Source of the DNA: Gammaproteobacteria bacterium
GTDB lineage: Bacteria > Pseudomonadota > Gammaproteobacteria > Steroidobacterales > Rariloculaceae
Direction of reading: 5' to 3'
NCBI GenBank assembly: GCA_016927175.1
Contig: JAFGNC010000316.1
Location: forward strand, 1-25,798
DNA: 25,798 nt
Shown: in pieces, positions 1 through 7,303 of the stretch
Numbering within the stretch: position 1 is the stretch's first letter
Layout of the letters: each line of letters opens with the position of its first letter
Position numbers and translations under genes: made by a program
The notes under the pieces: generated by a model
What the model was told of the DNA's origin: nothing
The model's database searches: none
Seen by the model: only the letters and a program-made list of their open reading frames with translations

Positions 1-394
1 GCTTCGGGATGCTGATCTCGAGCACGCCGTCCTTTCCCCTGGCCTCGACCGCGTCCGCGTCGACCGTCTGAGGCAGGATGAAGCGGCGATGGAAGCGGCC
101 ATGCCCGCGCTCCGTGCGCCGATGCAGAACCTCTTCACCGAGATCCGGCGTCCCGCGCTCCCCGGACAGCGTCAGCACTCCGTTCTCGAGGGTGATGTCC
201 ACATCCTTCGCGGCAATGCCCGGCAGGTCCACGAATACCTGGAAGCGATCCGCGTACTCCACGACGTCCGCCGGCGGAACCCACTCCGCCGTCGCACCGC
301 TCGTATCGCCGGTCGCCCAATCCCGGAACACGCGGTTGATGTCTTCCTGGAGCTGGTTGACGAAATTCCAGGGCTCATAACGTACGAGTGCCAT
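1..394 (-). CDS. Small heat-shock protein, Hsp20/alpha-crystallin family (3' end beyond window)
   Basis: An ATP-independent holdase chaperone that binds unfolding proteins in the cytoplasm. I read it from the reverse complement. It begins MALVRYEPWNFVNQLQEDIN, a typical bacterial class A sHSP N-terminus. An alpha-crystallin domain follows, with the segments VFVDLPGIAAKDVDITLENG and LTLSGER and, near the visible end, the conserved GVLEISIPK strand. About 131 residues are visible; the family is usually 140-160, so only the short C-terminal tail with its I-x-I motif should be missing. The start is fixed by a strong AGGAGGT ribosome-binding site a few bases upstream. It is divergent from an rpoH-type sigma gene, with a sigma-32-like promoter in between, which fits heat-shock control. 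Family assignment is firm; which sHSP paralogue it is cannot be told. Confidence 0.93.
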   Translation of the reverse strand, partial: MALVRYEPWNFVNQLQEDINRVFRDWATGDTSGATAEWVPPADVVEYADRFQVFVDLPGIAAKDVDITLENGVLTLSGERGTPDLGEEVLHRRTERGHGRFHRRFILPQTVDADAVEARGKDGVLEISIPK

Positions 395-436
395 GAGTCA
401 CCTCCTGCGTCTCTGTCCGCTTTGGATATGCCCCTC

Positions 437-464
437 AAATAGGCAGCGGCAAAGCGTTTTCAAG
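437..464 (-). promoter_or_regulatory. Sigma-32-like promoter of the Hsp20 gene
   Basis: On the minus strand, CTTGAA (464-459) matches the sigma-32 -35 consensus. It is followed after 14 bp by GCCTATTT (444-437), which matches the -10 consensus CCCCATtT at six of eight positions. It lies about 45 bp upstream of the start codon. That heat-shock sigma uses it is inferred from the consensus and the gene content. Confidence 0.6.
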
Positions 465-476
465 AGTCCTTGAAAA
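457..476. repeat. Perfect palindrome between hsp20 and rpoH, containing both -35 elements
   Basis: TTTTCAAGAGTCCTTGAAAA is an 8+8 bp perfect inverted repeat with a 4-bp centre. Each arm carries a CTTGAA -35-like element pointing outwards. It may be simply two back-to-back promoters or also a protein-binding site. It is not the CIRCE/HrcA operator sequence. Confidence 0.75.
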
Positions 477-497
477 CTTTTCGCGCCGCCCCTACGT
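469..497 (+). promoter_or_regulatory. Candidate sigma-32-like promoter of the rpoH-type gene
   Basis: CTTGAA (469-474) is followed after 14 bp by CCCCTACGT (489-497). The CCCC core fits the sigma-32 -10 consensus CCCCATtTa; the second half fits less well. Spacing equals that of the opposite promoter, giving mirror symmetry. It would make the sigma-factor gene partly self-activated (inference). The untranslated leader would be roughly 50 nt. Confidence 0.45.
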
Positions 498-556
498 CAC
501 CCGCACCTCGAGCGAACGAGCTCACAGAGGCCGACAAGAACATGGGAGGCGAGAAC

Positions 557-1420
557 ATGAGCCGGGGTTACGACCTTGCCGTGTCCGCGCCGGTAGGCAA
601 CCTCGAAGCCTACACGCGGCTCGTTTTCGGCGCGCCGGTCCTGACGGCGGAGGATGAGCGTGAGCTCGCCGAGCGCTACCGCGCGCACGGCGACGTCGAC
701 GCGGCGTTCAAGCTCGTCGTGTCGCACCTGCGGTACGTCGTCAAAGTGGCGCGGCGCTACCACGGTTACGGCCTGCCGCTGGAGGATCTGATCCAGGAAG
801 GCAACATCGGCCTGATGAAGGCCGTCAAACGCTTCGACCCTTCGCGCGGCGTGCGGCTGGTGCAGTACGCGATGCTGTGGATCAAGGCCGCGATCCACGA
901 CTACATTCTTCGGAACTGGCGCATCCTGCGCGTCGCGACCAGCAACGCCAAGAAGAAGCTGTTCTATCACCTGCGCCGCGCGAAGAAGAGCATCGAGTGG
1001 CTGAATGCCGCCGAGGCCGACGAGATCGCCGCCGAGCTCGACGTGCCCCCCGCCGAAGTGCTCGAGATGGAGAAGCGCCTGTACGTGCGCGACGTGGCGG
1101 TCGACGCCGGTGCGGGGGACGACGAGGACTGCGCGCAGGCGGCGCTGCTGCCCGACTCGCGCTTCGACCCTGCCCGGATCGTCGCGGACGAAGAGTGGCG
1201 GAGGCACGCGACGAGCAGGCTGAACGAAGCGTTGACCTCGCTCGATGCGCGCAGCCGCGACATCCTGGCGCGCCGCTGCCTCGGCGAAACGAAGACGACG
1301 CTGCAGCAGCTGGCCGAGGAGTACGGGCTGTCGGCGGAGCGGGTGCGGCAGATCGAGCAGGCCGCGGTCAGGAAGCTCCGGGCCGCCGTGTCGGACGCGG
1401 AAGGGCGGCCGGCAGCGTGA
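557..1420 (+). CDS. rpoH: RNA polymerase heat-shock sigma factor, RpoH (sigma-32) family
   Basis: Directs core RNA polymerase to heat-shock promoters. The protein (287 aa) has region 2 with DLIQEGNIGLMKAVKRFDP and a region 2.3/2.4 block close to E. coli RpoH (WIKAAIHDYILRNWRILRVAT). The RpoH-box-like KKKLFYHLRRAKK follows, the feature that separates this group from RpoD and RpoS. Region 4.2 ends the protein with the helix-turn-helix LQQLAEEYGLSAERVRQIEQ. The start is ATG 557, because GGGAGG lies 7 bp upstream; the in-frame ATG at 470 overlaps the palindrome, has no ribosome-binding site and adds residues unlike the family. It is divergent from an hsp20 gene with a shared heat-shock-like promoter region. 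Some Proteobacteria carry several rpoH copies, so this could be a secondary one. Confidence 0.9.
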   Translation: MSRGYDLAVSAPVGNLEAYTRLVFGAPVLTAEDERELAERYRAHGDVDAAFKLVVSHLRYVVKVARRYHGYGLPLEDLIQEGNIGLMKAVKRFDPSRGVRLVQYAMLWIKAAIHDYILRNWRILRVATSNAKKKLFYHLRRAKKSIEWLNAAEADEIAAELDVPPAEVLEMEKRLYVRDVAVDAGAGDDEDCAQAALLPDSRFDPARIVADEEWRRHATSRLNEALTSLDARSRDILARRCLGETKTTLQQLAEEYGLSAERVRQIEQAAVRKLRAAVSDAEGRPAA

Positions 1421-1477
1421 CGGGACGCCGTTATACTGCGACGAGCCGATCGGGCGAGCCTTTGCCGAAGCGCGCAC

Positions 1478-3790
1478 GTGCAGACACGATTCCCGTCGAT
1501 CCTCAGCCGAGCCTTCCTCGCAGCCCTGCTCGCGTGCGCGGGCTGCGCGCCGGAAGGCGACGACGCGAGCCGCGCGGAGCAGGCGCCGGCGGCCGCGGTG
1601 GACGCGCGCTACGTCGGCGGAGGCGTCTGCGCCGAGTGCCATGCGGAGCAGGCGCGCCGCTGGCGGGGCTCGCACCACGACCTCGCGATGCAGAGCGCGT
1701 CGGCCGCGAGCGTTCTGGGCGACTTCGACGGCGCGCGCTTCGAGCACGCCGGCGTCACGAGCGTGTTCAGGCAGCGCGGCGGCGAGTTCACGGTCAGCAC
1801 CGACGGCCCCGACGGCACGCTGCAGGAGTTCCGGGTCGCGTATACGTTCGGCGTGGAGCCGCTGCAGCAGTACCTGGCCGAGCTGCCGGGCGGCCGTTTA
1901 CAGGCGCTCCCGATCGCATGGGACACGCGGCCTGCCGCGGCCGGGGGTCAGCGCTGGTTCCACCTGAACCCCGGTGCCCGCGTCGATCACGAGGACCCTC
2001 TGCACTGGACCCGGACGGCGATGAGCTGGAACAGCAGCTGCGCCGCATGCCATTCGACGGGTCTCGTCAAAGGCTATTCGGCCGCGCGGGATGAGTTCGC
2101 GACCGATTGGGCGAGCATCGACGTCGACTGCGAAGCGTGCCATGGCCCGGGCTCGCTGCACGCCTCGGCACCGACCGAGCAGCCGCTGCATCTCGGTCCC
2201 GACCCGCGGACCTGGGTCTTCGTCCCGGACGACCCGATCGCCGAGCGCCGGCCGGCGGCCCGTGCCGACGGCGACGCCGAAAACCCGGAGCTCGAGGTCT
2301 GCGCGCAATGTCATTCCCGGCGCGCGCAGATCACGGAGACCTTCGCCGCGGGCGACGCGCTGCTCGACGCTTTCGTGCCCGCGCTGCTCGAGCCGGACCT
2401 TTACCACGCCGACGGCCAGATCCGCGGCGAAGTGTTCGAGCTCGGCTCGTTCGCGCAGAGCGCGATGCACGCCGCCGGCGTCACGTGCAGCGACTGCCAC
2501 GACCCGCACTCGGCGCGGCTGCGCGCCGAAGGCAATGCGCTGTGCGCCGGCTGTCACGCCGCGAACGTCTACGATACGCCTTCGCACCACCGGCACGACG
2601 CGGGCGGCGCGGGCACGGCATGCGTGGATTGCCACATGCGGACGGAGACGTACATGGTGGTCGATCCGCGCCACGACCACAGCTTCCGTGTGCCGCGGCC
2701 GGACCTGTCGGCGGCGCTCGGCACCCCCAACGCCTGCAACGATTGCCACGCCGAGCGCAGCGCCGCCTGGGCCGCCGCCCGCGTGGCGGAATGGTATCCG
2801 GACGGGGCGAACGGCGACTTCCACTACGGCCGCGCGATCCACGCCGGCCGCGAGTGGACGGCCGACCGCGTGCCGTTGCTGACCCGCGTCTTCGACGATC
2901 CCGAGAGCCCGGTCATCGCGCGGGCGACGGCCGTGCGGCTGATCGCGGAGCATCCCGACGCGGCAGCGCTCGGCGTCATCGAGCGCGCCCTCGCCGACCG
3001 GGAGCCGCGCGTGCAGCTCGCCGCGCTCGAATCGCTCGGCGCCGTGCCCGAGGCGGCTCGAGCCGGCATGGCGCAGCGCTTTCTGACCCACCCGCTGCGC
3101 GCCCTCAGGATCACGGCCGCGGCGGCGCTCGCCGGCGCACGCGAGACGCTCAGCGAACGCCGGAAAGCCGACCTCGACGCGGCCCTCGACGAGTACGTCG
3201 CGGTCCAGGCGTTCGACGCAGACCGCGCCGAGGGGCAGCTCAACCGGGCGAGCGTTTTCGTATCCGCCGGTCGGCTCGACGAGGCGGAAGCCGCCTTGCT
3301 GAGCGCGATCGAGCGGGAGCCGGGCTTCCCGCCCGCGTACGTCAACCTCGCGGATCTGTACCGCCTGACGGGACGCGAGCAGGAAGCGCAGCGGACGCTG
3401 GAGCGGGGCCTCGAGGCGAATCCGGATGCTCCGGCCCTGCACTACGCGCTCGGGCTGTCACTCGTGCGCGGCGGGCGCCTCGATGCCGCGCTCGAGGCGC
3501 TGCGCCGAGCGGCCGATGGCGCTGCCGACGAGCCGCGCTATGCATACGCGTACGCAATCGCGCTGAACTCCGCGGACCCGGAGCAGGCGCTCGAAGTGCT
3601 GGGCGCGGCCGCGCGGCGATTCCCCGGCCACCCGCCGACGCTGTTCGCGCTCGCGACGCTGCACCGGGACCGGGGCGACGTGCCGGCGGCGCTCCGCTAC
3701 ACGGAGCAGTTGCTCGGCGTTTCGCCGGCGGACGCCGGCGGGCGCGCGCTCAAGGCGCAGCTCGAGGCCGCCGCCGCTTCGGCTCGTTGA
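1478..3790 (+). CDS. Octaheme c-type cytochrome with HEAT-like and TPR repeats, probable lipoprotein
   Basis: Exported electron-transfer protein of 770 aa. The N-terminus has a hydrophobic signal (FLAALLACAGC) with a lipobox-like cysteine at 20 or 23. Eight CxxCH heme-binding motifs lie near residues 51, 188, 218, 275, 337, 356, 382 and 420. The segments YTFGVEPLQQYLAELPGGRLQALPIAWD and GGQRWFHLNP belong to a recognised family of multiheme cytochrome/TPR proteins. Residues about 465-560 look like HEAT repeats and 590-760 like tetratricopeptide repeats, probably for partner binding. The start is GTG 1478, placed so that the signal sequence begins the protein. The physiological electron donor and acceptor are unknown; I see no nitrite- or hydroxylamine-specific CxxCK site. 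The 3' end overlaps panD on the other strand by 41 bp. Confidence 0.88.
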   Translation: MQTRFPSILSRAFLAALLACAGCAPEGDDASRAEQAPAAAVDARYVGGGVCAECHAEQARRWRGSHHDLAMQSASAASVLGDFDGARFEHAGVTSVFRQRGGEFTVSTDGPDGTLQEFRVAYTFGVEPLQQYLAELPGGRLQALPIAWDTRPAAAGGQRWFHLNPGARVDHEDPLHWTRTAMSWNSSCAACHSTGLVKGYSAARDEFATDWASIDVDCEACHGPGSLHASAPTEQPLHLGPDPRTWVFVPDDPIAERRPAARADGDAENPELEVCAQCHSRRAQITETFAAGDALLDAFVPALLEPDLYHADGQIRGEVFELGSFAQSAMHAAGVTCSDCHDPHSARLRAEGNALCAGCHAANVYDTPSHHRHDAGGAGTACVDCHMRTETYMVVDPRHDHSFRVPRPDLSAALGTPNACNDCHAERSAAWAAARVAEWYPDGANGDFHYGRAIHAGREWTADRVPLLTRVFDDPESPVIARATAVRLIAEHPDAAALGVIERALADREPRVQLAALESLGAVPEAARAGMAQRFLTHPLRALRITAAAALAGARETLSERRKADLDAALDEYVAVQAFDADRAEGQLNRASVFVSAGRLDEAEAALLSAIEREPGFPPAYVNLADLYRLTGREQEAQRTLERGLEANPDAPALHYALGLSLVRGGRLDAALEALRRAADGAADEPRYAYAYAIALNSADPEQALEVLGAAARRFPGHPPTLFALATLHRDRGDVPAALRYTEQLLGVSPADAGGRALKAQLEAAAASAR

Positions 3791-4184
3791 TGCGCCAGCG
3801 GCCCGGCCGCTCGAGCTCGAACTCGTACTCGTGCAGATCCACGAGGTTGTTGTCCGCGTCGAACACGGCGACACGCGGCCGCATTTCGCCGAGCTCCGAC
3901 GGCTCGACGTCGGCCCGCGCGGCGATGATCAGCTCGTCCCCGACCTGACACGAACGGGCGGCCGCGCCGTTCAGCATGCAGCCGCGGCCGCCGCGCTCGC
4001 CGAAGATCACATAGGTGCTGATGCGCGAGCCGGTCGTCTTGTTCCAGATCTCGACGAACTCGAACGGCAGCAGGCCGACCTGCTCGCAGTGATCGGGGTC
4101 CAGCGCGATCGAGCCTTCGTAGTGCAGGTCGGCGCCGGTGACGCGCAGACCGTGCAGCTTGGCGATCATGATGGAACGTCGCAT
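3750..4184 (-). CDS. panD: Aspartate 1-decarboxylase (pyruvoyl enzyme)
   Basis: Converts L-aspartate to beta-alanine for pantothenate and CoA synthesis. The proenzyme cleaves itself between Gly24 and Ser25, seen here in HYEGSIAL, leaving a pyruvoyl group from Ser25. The rest follows the family: KLHGLRVTGADLHYEG, EIWNKTTGSRISTYVIFGERG, LNGAAARSCQVGDELIIA. The start MRRSIMIAKLHG at 4184 aligns with E. coli PanD and has AGGA about 8 bp upstream; the longer frame from 4232 lacks support. At 144 aa it is slightly longer than usual, with a basic tail ending KRRRPRAAP. Its 3' end overlaps the convergent cytochrome gene. No panB or panC is adjacent; the upstream minus-strand neighbour is an acyl-CoA ligase, separated by a hairpin. 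Confidence 0.95.
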   Translation of the reverse strand: MRRSIMIAKLHGLRVTGADLHYEGSIALDPDHCEQVGLLPFEFVEIWNKTTGSRISTYVIFGERGGRGCMLNGAAARSCQVGDELIIAARADVEPSELGEMRPRVAVFDADNNLVDLHEYEFELERPGRWRINEPKRRRPRAAP

Positions 4185-4235
4185 CGGGTGATTCCTGTCG
4201 TACTTCCGCAGCTCCGCAAGCGGGGACCGCACGTT

Positions 4236-4269
4236 CGGCGGCCGCGGCCGGACGGCCGGCCTGCCGCCG
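4236..4269. terminator. GC-rich hairpin between the acyl-CoA ligase gene and panD
   Basis: Two stacked stems: CGGCGGC (4236-4242) pairs with GCCGCCG (4263-4269), and GGCCGG (4246-4251) pairs with CCGGCC (4256-4261) around a 4-nt loop. There is no T-tract, so termination is only possible, not shown. It would separate panD transcription from the upstream ligase/transporter genes. Confidence 0.35.
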
Positions 4270-4343
4270 GACGCGCCACTGTACCGGCCGATCGGCGGCC
4301 GGGCAACGCCCGCCGCGATGCGGATCGCTCGCCGCGGCAGCAG

Positions 4344-5909
4344 TCAGCCGCCGCGGACCGCGTCCCGCAGCGCGATGCGGTTGATCTTGTTCGTGCCGGT
4401 CTTCGGCAGCGCGTCGACGAAGCGGACCTCGACCGGGCGCTTGTACTTGACCATCTGCGACTCGCAGTACGCGAAGAACTCCTCCTCGCTCAGCGTCTTG
4501 CCCTGGCTCAGCACGACGAACGCGACGAGCACCTCGCCGAGCCGCGGATCCGGCTTCCCGACCGTGGCGGCCTCTCGGATCGCCGGGTGGTTGAACAGCA
4601 CCTCGTCGATCTCGCGCGGATAGACGTTGTAGCCCCCGACGATGACCATGTCCTTTTTGCGGTCCACGAGGAACAGGAAGCCGTCCCCGTCCACATAGCC
4701 GATGTCACCGGTGTAGACCCAGCCGTCGCGCAGCGTTCGCGCCGTCTCCTCCGGATTGTTGCGGTAGCCCTGCATGAGCTGCGGGCCGCTGACCCGAACC
4801 TCGCCGGCCTCGCCGACCGGCAGCACGCGGGTGCCCGTCTCGATGTCGACGATCTCGACCGTCGTCTCCGGCACGGGGTTGCCCACGGACATCAGCTTGC
4901 GCTCGAGGTTCCAGTGGTTCAGGCAGAACGGCGCGCCTTCCGACATGCCCCACCCCTCGAGCAGCGGGCAGCCGGTCCGGCTGCTCCATTCCCGGTGCAG
5001 GTCCTCCGGACACGGGGCGCCGCCGGAAGGGCAGTACCTCAGCGCGCTCAGGTCGGTCGAGTCGAACAGCGGGCTCGCGAGCAGCCCCATGTAGATCGGG
5101 GCGGGTCCGCCGGCGAACACGGTGATCTTGTGCCGGCCGAGCGCCTCGACGACCTTGTCGGGATCGTAGCGCGGCACCATGACCAGCGTGCCCTGCGCGA
5201 AGATCGGCACCCACGTCGAGTAGGCGAGCCCCCAGATGTGAAACATCGGAGCGACGTTGAGGAACCGCTCCCGGCCCGGCTCGAGCGGCCAGACGCTGAC
5301 GTGCTGCAGCACGCCCGCCAACAGGCCGCGATGCGTGTGGTCGACGCCTTTCGGGATGCCGGTGGAGCCGCCGGTGAAGATCAGCAGCGCCAGGTCGTCG
5401 GCCCCCGGCAGGTTCGCCGTGTCGAGCACGAGCGTCTCGTCGCGCGTCCACTCCTCGAGCCCGACTCCGCCCGGCCCGAGCTCGAGCACGTGCGCGACTC
5501 CGAGCTTCGGCGCCAGCTGCTCGGCCTTCTCGCGCGTGCCGGCGTCGCAGATCAGAACGCGCGCATCGATGCCGCGCAGCACCTTCTCGAGCTCGCCCGC
5601 CTTGAAGAACGGGTTGACCGGCGCTACCTGCGCGCCGACGCTCATGATGGCCATGATCGCGACGTCCATCTCGATCGAGTTCGGCATCATGACGACGACC
5701 CGGCCGCCGCGTTCGGACTCGAGGCGTTTCGCGAGCCCCGCCACGGCCCGGCCGAACTCCGCGTACGTGATCGAGCGATCCTCGCAGATCACGGCGGGCA
5801 GGTCCGGCTGCGCCTCGACGGCCGCATGGAACATGTGGACCAGGCTCTCGTAACGAGGCAGGTGGGGCGCGATCTCGATCTTCGCGCCGATGCGGGAGAG
5901 TGTCGTCAT
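4344..5909 (-). CDS. AMP-forming acyl-CoA ligase (fatty-acyl-CoA synthetase-like)
   Basis: Activates a carboxylic acid through an acyl-adenylate to its CoA thioester. The protein (521 aa) has the ANL-superfamily phosphate loop FTGGSTGIPKG at 178-188, the GWGMSEG motif, and the hinge region YTGDIGYVDGDGFLFLVDRKKDMVIVGGYNVYP. The C-terminal catalytic lysine should be K508 in PKTGTNKINR, where the usual glycine before this lysine is Asn. Overall pattern fits medium/long-chain or aromatic acyl-CoA ligases; substrate cannot be read from sequence. Only 13 bp separate it from the upstream transporter gene, so co-transcription is likely. Its own ribosome-binding site is weak, which suggests translational coupling. 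Confidence 0.9.
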   Translation of the reverse strand: MTTLSRIGAKIEIAPHLPRYESLVHMFHAAVEAQPDLPAVICEDRSITYAEFGRAVAGLAKRLESERGGRVVVMMPNSIEMDVAIMAIMSVGAQVAPVNPFFKAGELEKVLRGIDARVLICDAGTREKAEQLAPKLGVAHVLELGPGGVGLEEWTRDETLVLDTANLPGADDLALLIFTGGSTGIPKGVDHTHRGLLAGVLQHVSVWPLEPGRERFLNVAPMFHIWGLAYSTWVPIFAQGTLVMVPRYDPDKVVEALGRHKITVFAGGPAPIYMGLLASPLFDSTDLSALRYCPSGGAPCPEDLHREWSSRTGCPLLEGWGMSEGAPFCLNHWNLERKLMSVGNPVPETTVEIVDIETGTRVLPVGEAGEVRVSGPQLMQGYRNNPEETARTLRDGWVYTGDIGYVDGDGFLFLVDRKKDMVIVGGYNVYPREIDEVLFNHPAIREAATVGKPDPRLGEVLVAFVVLSQGKTLSEEEFFAYCESQMVKYKRPVEVRFVDALPKTGTNKINRIALRDAVRGG

Positions 5910-5922
5910 GGTTTTTTCGCTT

Positions 5923-7188
5923 TCAAATCCCTGCGATTCCGAGCCAAGTGAAGAACACGAGCACGCCGGCGAGCGCGGCGACCGTCAACGGACGATTCCT
6001 GAAACGCTCCCCGACCCAAGCCGCTCTTCCGTTGAAGACCAGCACGGCCAGCGCCAGCAGCGGGAAGAATACCGCTCCCGTCACGGCGTAGATTTTCTGT
6101 ATTTCGCGGAAGCTCGCAAACAGGCCGAGCATCGGCACGATCGCGAGCACGACCAGATAGGCGCGATAGGGCAGCGCGCGAGTATCGACGGCCGTCACGG
6201 CCGCGCCGCTCTTCCGGCGCAGCAGCCCCCAGCAGTCGGCGAACAGATACGGCACGGACTGCCACACTCCGAGCAGACTGCTGAATACGGCGCCGAAAGT
6301 GCCGACCAGGAAAAGCCATTTGCCGGTCGGCCCCAGCACTTCGACCAGGCGGTCGGACAGGGTCACGAGCAGCGCCGTGCCCTCGCCCTGCACCTCGATC
6401 GTGCTGCCGACGACGACCATGGCCATGCCGAAAAGCGCCGTCATCAGATATCCGGTGCCGAGGTCGATGCGGCAGACGCGCAGATCTTCCGGCCGGGTCC
6501 GGCCTTCCTCGCGCAGCCAGTAGCCGTAGCACAGAACCGTCAGGGTTCCGCCGACGCCGCCGATCAGCGCGACGGTCCACGTCAGCCCTTCGCCGCCGAA
6601 ATCGGGAATACGCGGCACGAAAATGCCTTCCAGGACCTCGAGGGTGCCCGGCCACAGGAAAACCGCCGTCATGACGACGGTGACGAACATCACGGCGATG
6701 CAGACGCGCATGATCCGCTCGAACAGCCGATAGCCGCCGAGCCAGACCAGCGCGAGCCCGACGAGTCCCGACGCGACGCCGAAGAAGATCTTGCCGTGGC
6801 GCGCATCGTCGAAAACCGGCGCGATCGCGTGCAGCGTCACGCCGGTTGCGCTCATCTGCGCCGAGCCGACGAAGAACGACCACAGCAGCAGGTAGGGCAG
6901 GAACAGCCAGACGACGATCGGACCGATGCGGCTCACCGCGCCTTCGAGCAGCGTCTCGCCCGTCGCGAGCTGCCAGCGCGTCAGGCCCTCGGTCACTACG
7001 AATTTCAGCAGCGCGCCGACCAGCACGGCCCACAGCACGGCGGTGCCGAGCACGCTGCCGACGATGCTGCCGGTCGCGAGATCGCCGCCGCCGACGCCCG
7101 TCGCGGCGAGCAGCAGTCCGGGGCCGATCATCAGCCACAGCGACGAGCCGCGTGCCGCCGGCCGTGCTCGTGCTTCCGTCTCCGCCAT
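5923..7188 (-). CDS. Nramp-related membrane transporter lacking the usual metal-binding motif
   Basis: Integral membrane protein of 421 aa with about 11 hydrophobic segments in the Nramp (LeuT-fold) arrangement. The first membrane segment reads GPGLLLAATGVGGGDLATGS: the DPGN metal-binding motif of true Nramp/MntH proteins is replaced by GVGGGD. The sixth segment reads GGVGGTLTVLCYGYWLREEG and lacks the MPH-type motif. Such members are usually annotated as Nramp family divalent metal transporters, but some characterised relatives carry Mg2+ or other substrates, so substrate is open. It is the upstream gene of a tight pair with the acyl-CoA ligase. Start ATG 7188 gives MAETEARARP before the first membrane segment. 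Confidence 0.82.
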   Translation of the reverse strand: MAETEARARPAARGSSLWLMIGPGLLLAATGVGGGDLATGSIVGSVLGTAVLWAVLVGALLKFVVTEGLTRWQLATGETLLEGAVSRIGPIVVWLFLPYLLLWSFFVGSAQMSATGVTLHAIAPVFDDARHGKIFFGVASGLVGLALVWLGGYRLFERIMRVCIAVMFVTVVMTAVFLWPGTLEVLEGIFVPRIPDFGGEGLTWTVALIGGVGGTLTVLCYGYWLREEGRTRPEDLRVCRIDLGTGYLMTALFGMAMVVVGSTIEVQGEGTALLVTLSDRLVEVLGPTGKWLFLVGTFGAVFSSLLGVWQSVPYLFADCWGLLRRKSGAAVTAVDTRALPYRAYLVVLAIVPMLGLFASFREIQKIYAVTGAVFFPLLALAVLVFNGRAAWVGERFRNRPLTVAALAGVLVFFTWLGIAGI

Positions 7189-7303
7189 CCCTTCACCCCG
7201 CCAGCCGATGGCCCGGCAGCTTAGCAGGTTGCGAGCGGGTGACCGGCGCCGATGATCCGCCGGGCGCCGGCCGCGGCCTGGTGCCGGACGCCGCGCGGCA
7301 GGC

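Noticed and set aside
470..556. Longer rpoH start at ATG 470
   Set aside because: It overlaps the promoter palindrome and has no ribosome-binding site, whereas ATG 557 has GGGAGG at good spacing and matches the family N-terminus.
500..556. RNA thermometer in the rpoH leader
   Set aside because: Short stems can be drawn, but none convincingly sequesters the GGGAGG ribosome-binding site.
1425..1477. Promoter with TATACT before the cytochrome gene
   Set aside because: The -10-like TATACT (1432-1437) has no acceptable -35 at 16-18 bp upstream, so I do not claim it.
497..1747. A 416-residue minus-strand open frame across rpoH
   Set aside because: Shadow of rpoH and the start of the cytochrome gene; no recognisable domains.
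3831..5951. A 706-residue plus-strand open frame opposite panD and the acyl-CoA ligase gene
   Set aside because: Arg/Asp/Val-rich shadow of two well-supported genes on the other strand.
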